NCBI GenBank assembly: GCA_023423835.1
Contig: JAFAEW010000120.1
Location: 1-26,986, forward strand
Reading direction: 5' to 3'
DNA length: 26,986 nt
DNA from: Bacteroidota bacterium
GTDB lineage: Bacteria > Bacteroidota > Bacteroidia > Chitinophagales > Chitinophagaceae
Under the pieces are notes generated by a model. It ran no database searches. It had not been told where the DNA came from and worked only from the letters and a program-made list of their open reading frames with translations. The position numbers and the translations under genes are program-made. This document shows positions 23,457 to 26,986 of the stretch, one piece after another (the stretch's first letter is position 1; every line of letters starts with the position of its first letter).

Positions 23457-24737
23457 GTGAACATTACCGAACTGTACGAATTGTATTTGCAATATCCGTC
23501 CATTGAAACAGATACGAGGAGGCTGAAGAAAAATGACCTCTTTTTTGCTTTGAAGGGACCGAATTTTAATGGAAATCATTTTGCCGTAGAGGCCTTGAAA
23601 AACGGTGCCGCATTTGCCATTGTCGATGAAGAGATTTTACCAAAACATGAAAGCATTATTCAGGTTGATGACGTGCTGCTAACACTGCAAAGGTTGGCAA
23701 AATACCACCGTGAGCAGTTTGACATCCCATTTTTAGCGATCACGGGCAGCAATGGCAAAACTACCACCAAAGAGCTGATTCATCAGGTTTTATCGTCGGA
23801 ATTTAAAACCTATACTACCACCGGAAATCTCAACAATCATATTGGTATTCCGCTGACCATTCTCAAGATTAAAAAGGATGCTGAAATAGCGGTGATTGAA
23901 ATGGGTGCAAATCATCCGGGTGAAATTGCAGGTTATTGCACCTATACCCTTCCAACTCATGGCATCATTACCAATTGCGGAAAAGCACATCTCGAAGGAT
24001 TTGGCAGTGTGGAAGGTGTAAGAAGAAGCAAAGGCGAATTATATGATTTCTTAAGAAAAAACAATGGAACCGTTTTCGCTTTCGACGATTATGACTACCT
24101 GCATACGATGTCAGCCGGCATTGAAAAGGTAATCTGGTATGGAACAAAAAACGGCTTCGTAACGGGAAGCGCCATCAATAGCGATCCCTTTTTAAACATC
24201 AGGATCAATGAAAAGGAAGTTGCTGAAACAAGCCTTGTCGGAGATTATAATCTTCCAAACGTACTTTGTGCAATTACAATCGGCAGATATTTTTCCGTCA
24301 GGGATGAGCATATTTTCGATGCTATAAAAAATTATACGCCTTCCAACAGCCGGTCTCAACTGATAAAATACGGATCGAATGAAGTTATTCTCGATGCTTA
24401 TAATGCTAACCCAACCAGTATGTCGGCAGCGATTGAAAACTTCGCTAACATGAAGGCGGAACGGAAAGTATTAGTTTTGGGTGCAATGATGGAACTCGGC
24501 AACGGTAGTGAAAATGAACACCGGCAGATTGTTGGTGAAATCGGAAAGAAAACCTGGTTTGAGGTGGCCCTCGTGGGCGGTGACTTTAAAAATACACACG
24601 GCCGATATCATTTCTTTCCCAACGTAGAAAAAGCGGCATCGTGGTTTGAAAAACAAAATTTTCAGGATTGTCACATTCTCATTAAAGGCTCCAGAAGCAT
24701 GAAAATGGAGAAAATTCTGAAGCAAGATAACGAATAA
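23457..24737 (+). CDS. murF: UDP-N-acetylmuramoyl-tripeptide--D-alanyl-D-alanine ligase
   Basis: The enzyme adds D-Ala-D-Ala to the UDP-MurNAc tripeptide, the last cytoplasmic step of the peptidoglycan precursor. The N-terminal substrate domain has DTRRLKKNDLFFALKG (19-34), the P-loop is GSNGKTT (97-103), then NNHIGIPLTIL and EMGANHPGEIAGY, which mark MurF among Mur ligases. The C-terminal domain has LDAYNANPTSM. The 426-residue length is near the family's usual 430-450. The start is GTG at 23457; there is no nearby ATG in frame, and the family's short N-terminus agrees. It is 79 bp after the FadN-like gene, not in a dcw (mur-fts) cluster, a common arrangement for this gene in Bacteroidota. 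Confidence 0.94.
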   Translation: MNITELYELYLQYPSIETDTRRLKKNDLFFALKGPNFNGNHFAVEALKNGAAFAIVDEEILPKHESIIQVDDVLLTLQRLAKYHREQFDIPFLAITGSNGKTTTKELIHQVLSSEFKTYTTTGNLNNHIGIPLTILKIKKDAEIAVIEMGANHPGEIAGYCTYTLPTHGIITNCGKAHLEGFGSVEGVRRSKGELYDFLRKNNGTVFAFDDYDYLHTMSAGIEKVIWYGTKNGFVTGSAINSDPFLNIRINEKEVAETSLVGDYNLPNVLCAITIGRYFSVRDEHIFDAIKNYTPSNSRSQLIKYGSNEVILDAYNANPTSMSAAIENFANMKAERKVLVLGAMMELGNGSENEHRQIVGEIGKKTWFEVALVGGDFKNTHGRYHFFPNVEKAASWFEKQNFQDCHILIKGSRSMKMEKILKQDNE

Positions 24738-24829
24738 TCCTGCCTCTGAACCGATACCGGCCTAAATTGCACTTCCCTGAATTGCCTTAAAATCGGGTAT
24801 CAATTTTGAGGCATAGAGGCTAAAACATT

Positions 24830-25153
24830 ATGGAAAATACTTCAGATACTTCTACAAAAGAAACGTTCAGAGATATTATAAACGCAGAGAAACCGGTATT
24901 GATTGACTTCTCGGCCGAATGGTGCGGCCCCTGCCAGGCAATGAAACCGGTTCTGAAAAATTTGCACGATTCACTCGGTGAAAAACTGAGGATATTGAAG
25001 CTTGATATCGACAGAAATCCGGATGTTGCCAATGCATTTTCAATTACCAGTGTTCCCACATTGATATTGATTAAAAAAGGAGAAATTAAGTGGCGCCAAA
25101 GTGGTTTAATGCAAGCAAAGCAATTGCAGCAGGTTTTGCAGCCATTCTTATAA
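24830..25153 (+). CDS. Thioredoxin
   Basis: A 107-residue protein with the classical active site WCGPC (31-35) and cis-proline Pro76 in TSVPTL. The strand order and length match single-domain cytoplasmic thioredoxins. No signal peptide or lipobox is present. It would reduce protein disulfides using thioredoxin reductase, which is not in this window. It follows murF by 92 bp. Bacteria of this group usually carry several thioredoxins, so this may or may not be the main TrxA. Confidence 0.93.
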   Translation: MENTSDTSTKETFRDIINAEKPVLIDFSAEWCGPCQAMKPVLKNLHDSLGEKLRILKLDIDRNPDVANAFSITSVPTLILIKKGEIKWRQSGLMQAKQLQQVLQPFL

Positions 25154-25194
25154 AAAGTTGCATTTCATTAAACAATGTTGCTCTACAAATCCTG

Positions 25195-25202
25195 TAAATT
25201 TG
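25195..25202 (+). promoter_or_regulatory. -7 box upstream of the DUF983 gene
   Basis: TAAATTTG is a perfect TAnnTTTG 16 bp before the DUF983 ATG, in a 65-bp intergenic gap after thioredoxin. No -33 TTTG is found at standard spacing. Confidence 0.45.
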
Positions 25203-25218
25203 CAGATTAATTTTTTTT

Positions 25219-25680
25219 ATGCAAGGTGATAAGGGAAAACCGTCCTGGTTACTGAGTGTGTTGGGTTGCAAATGTCCGAGATGCCGCGAAGGCGAACTGT
25301 TTAAATATAAAAATCCATACGCATTTAAGAACCGTCATTACATTGAAATGAACGATAACTGTCCTGTTTGCGGGCAGCCCACCGATATTGAAGTCGGTTT
25401 TTATTATGGAACCAGTTATGTCAGCTATGGGCTCACGGTTTTGTTTTCCTTCATTTCATTTTTTCTTTGGTGGTTAACAATTGGATTTTCACTTGATGAC
25501 AACCGCATTTTCTATTGGCTTGCCGCTAATTCACTCGTGCTACTTCTGTTGCAACCCGTGTTTATGCGGTTATCCCGGTCGCTCTGGATCAGCCTGTTTG
25601 TAAAATATGATCCTGATTGGCAACATCACCAGTTAGAACAACCCGAACGAATTGTGAAAGAGCAAATGGGAAACTGGTAA
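25219..25680 (+). CDS. DUF983 zinc-ribbon-like membrane protein
   Basis: A 153-residue protein. The N-terminal part contains GCKCPRCREGELF (16-28) and DNCPVCGQPTDIEVGFYYG (47-65, read in two halves), forming two CxxC knuckles that likely bind zinc. Two membrane helices follow (about 72-91 and 98-121). This matches DUF983 (PF06170), a family with unknown role; in some proteobacteria it sits near cytochrome oxidase genes, which is not the case here. The C-terminal tail is cytoplasmic-looking and charged. Confidence 0.88.
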   Translation: MQGDKGKPSWLLSVLGCKCPRCREGELFKYKNPYAFKNRHYIEMNDNCPVCGQPTDIEVGFYYGTSYVSYGLTVLFSFISFFLWWLTIGFSLDDNRIFYWLAANSLVLLLLQPVFMRLSRSLWISLFVKYDPDWQHHQLEQPERIVKEQMGNW

Positions 25681-25759
25681 GCACGTGTGGCGTTAACCAA
25701 AACATTAAAAACCGGATCCGGATAAAGAAAAACCGCTATCTTTCCTTTTTCTAAGACTG

Positions 25760-26860
25760 ATGCCTGAACCAAAATTATCTGTTGTTCAAATAATCGATCG
25801 TCTCGAAACCGGCGGGGCCGAAAAAATTGTTGTGTTGCTGTCCAATCTTCTGCATTGCAACGGACATAGGGTAAGGGTAATAACCACCGTTTCCAACGGT
25901 CCGCAGTTGCAGTTTCTGCATAAGGATATTTCCACTGTTTGCCTGCGGCGAAAATGGAAATGGAACCCCAGATACATGTTGCGGTTGAAGCGGGCTTGCA
26001 GAGGGTTCGATGTGATTCATCTGCATGGAGAACCCACATTAAGATACAGCTTCCTCACAAAAACCCTGTTCGGACTGAAAGGAGGAAAAATTTACCACGA
26101 ACATTATCCCTATGTAAATCAGCGGCCGGTGAAATGGTATTTGAAGTACATGCTCAGAAATACTCAAATCATCGCGACGTCTCAGATGGTAGCCGACTGG
26201 GCAATTCACAAAGTAAAGCTGGAAGAAAACCGCATCACAAAATTGATGAACACGGTTGAACGATCAGAGCCAAAAACAAACAGAGCGTGCGGTTCGCATT
26301 CACTGGTGCAGGTTTCGAATTTACTGCCCCACAAAAACATTGCATTTTCCATTGACGTTTTGAAGGCATTAATACGAATCAGCGGCCAGGATTTTCATCT
26401 CACTTTTATCGGGAAAAAATATGACGAAAGACATTTCAACTCTCTCAAAAAGAAAACAGAGGATGAAAACCTTTCACAGAATATCGATTTTATCTTTGAT
26501 TGTGACAACGTAGCACCATTACTCGATCATTTCAGTTTTGGCTTGCACAGCTCTCCCAAAGAGACAGGACCGGTAGTATTAGCCGAATATTTCGCGTCAA
26601 AACTTCCGTTCCTGGCTTTCAGAACAGGAGAAGTTTCGGATCTCCTTTTCCGCCATTTTCCGGAATTTTTTATGACAGATTTAGATGCTGAACAATGGGC
26701 TATCAGAATTATAGAGTTATTGAAACAACAGCAAAAAAACCCGGCCGAAAACCAAAGGATGGAAGAAGTATTCGACCGCTATTTTTCTTCCCGCCAGTAT
26801 TATTCATCCTACAACAAATTGCTCCTGGGTTTCAATCAACCGATTTTGACAAGCAATTAA
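25760..26860 (+). CDS. Glycosyltransferase, GT4-like (GT-B fold)
   Basis: A 366-residue retaining-type glycosyltransferase. The N-terminal Rossmann domain opens with VVQIIDRLETGGAEK (8-22), a standard GT4 signature, and the acceptor side has IHLHGEP (86-92) and YHEHYPY. The C-terminal domain starts at VQVSNLLPHKN (183-193), and the E-x7-E nucleotide-sugar motif is complete (Glu268 and Glu276 in KETGPVVLAEYF). No signal peptide or membrane helix is present, so it likely acts at the cytoplasmic face on a lipid-linked or surface-glycan acceptor. No other glycan-synthesis gene is visible, so the product is unknown. Confidence 0.88.
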   Translation: MPEPKLSVVQIIDRLETGGAEKIVVLLSNLLHCNGHRVRVITTVSNGPQLQFLHKDISTVCLRRKWKWNPRYMLRLKRACRGFDVIHLHGEPTLRYSFLTKTLFGLKGGKIYHEHYPYVNQRPVKWYLKYMLRNTQIIATSQMVADWAIHKVKLEENRITKLMNTVERSEPKTNRACGSHSLVQVSNLLPHKNIAFSIDVLKALIRISGQDFHLTFIGKKYDERHFNSLKKKTEDENLSQNIDFIFDCDNVAPLLDHFSFGLHSSPKETGPVVLAEYFASKLPFLAFRTGEVSDLLFRHFPEFFMTDLDAEQWAIRIIELLKQQQKNPAENQRMEEVFDRYFSSRQYYSSYNKLLLGFNQPILTSN

Positions 26861-26879
26861 TTTAAATTATTTTCGAATA

Positions 26880-26986
26880 ATGAGTGATATTAACCTTCTG
26901 ATCATTTTATTGGTTGTGGCCCTGGTCTTTATTGCCTTTTTCTTTGGGATAAATATCGCCTTTATTCACAGCAACCGGCTGAGCAT
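26880..26986 (+). CDS. 5' end of CNNM/CorC (HlyC)-like membrane protein, cut by window edge
   Basis: Only the first 35 codons are present. They start at ATG 26880 and encode a hydrophobic helix (INLLIILLVVALVFIAFF) followed by GINIAFIHSNRLS. The pattern aligns well with the first transmembrane segment of CNNM/DUF21 (PF01595) proteins, whose usual form is FFSGxEIAFxSxNR. Those proteins are magnesium or cobalt transport-related and carry CBS and CorC_HlyC domains further on. Here the usual Ser and Glu positions are Phe and Asn, which suggests a divergent paralog. It is 19 bp after the glycosyltransferase stop. The call rests on a short stretch. Confidence 0.6.
   Translation, partial: MSDINLLIILLVVALVFIAFFFGINIAFIHSNRLS

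Noticed and set aside
25712..25721. Perfect palindrome CCGGATCCGG before the glycosyltransferase gene
   Set aside because: A 10-bp palindrome without loop, T-tract or second copy is not evidence for a terminator or operator.
1..26986. CRISPR array, toxin-antitoxin, restriction or phage-defence system
   Set aside because: No spaced direct repeats and no nuclease, methylase, transposase, integrase or toxin-like proteins are visible in any frame; nearly all genes are housekeeping or metabolic.

Overview
The window looks like ordinary chromosomal DNA from a Bacteroidota bacterium, most likely a member of the Chitinophagaceae/Sphingobacteriia group. This is inferred from several signals. Many genes and both tRNAs are preceded by boxes matching the Bacteroidota sigma-A promoter (-33 TTTG, -7 TAnnTTTG). 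Shine-Dalgarno sequences are essentially absent. One secreted protein ends in a type IX secretion (T9SS) sorting domain. PorT-like beta-barrel, DUF3467, DUF983 and FadN-type proteins also fit that phylum. I see no phage, transposase, CRISPR array or plasmid gene.

Layout. 1-1781: two minus-strand tRNA-Arg genes (anticodon ACG, cut by the left edge, and UCU) flank a secreted GH29 alpha-L-fucosidase. 2030-3461: ung and a plsC-type acyltransferase, 1 bp apart. 3634-7313: a MarR regulator, hutH and hutU in a tight operon for the first two steps of histidine breakdown; hutI and hutG are not here. 7314-7912: about 600 bp without a convincing gene but with a candidate promoter. 7913-10397: an exported beta-barrel protein and three small membrane proteins (CD225/dispanin, DUF2752, Pmp3/YqaE).

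10446-13140 (minus): DUF3467, an exported sugar isomerase/epimerase-like protein and a Tat-exported Gfo/Idh/MocA oxidoreductase, probably a periplasmic sugar-modifying pair. 13249-14955: two tandem membrane-anchored alpha/beta hydrolases. 15006-16966 (minus): a HAD-family protein, an S66 LD-carboxypeptidase and a short acidic disordered protein. 17071-20828: metG, then a secreted delta-60 repeat protein with a T9SS signal. 20999-26986: a FadN-like beta-oxidation fusion, murF, thioredoxin, a DUF983 protein, a GT4 glycosyltransferase and the 5' end of a CNNM/CorC-like gene.

I found no clear new multi-gene system. The points most worth a second look are: the small-membrane-protein cluster with an overlapping TTG start; an 11-bp inverted repeat lying over a candidate promoter of the secreted delta-60 protein; an Asp-to-Asn change in the catalytic motif of the HAD protein; a MarR-hutHU operon without hutI/hutG; the exported oxidoreductase/isomerase pair; and altered first-helix residues in the CNNM-like gene at the right edge.
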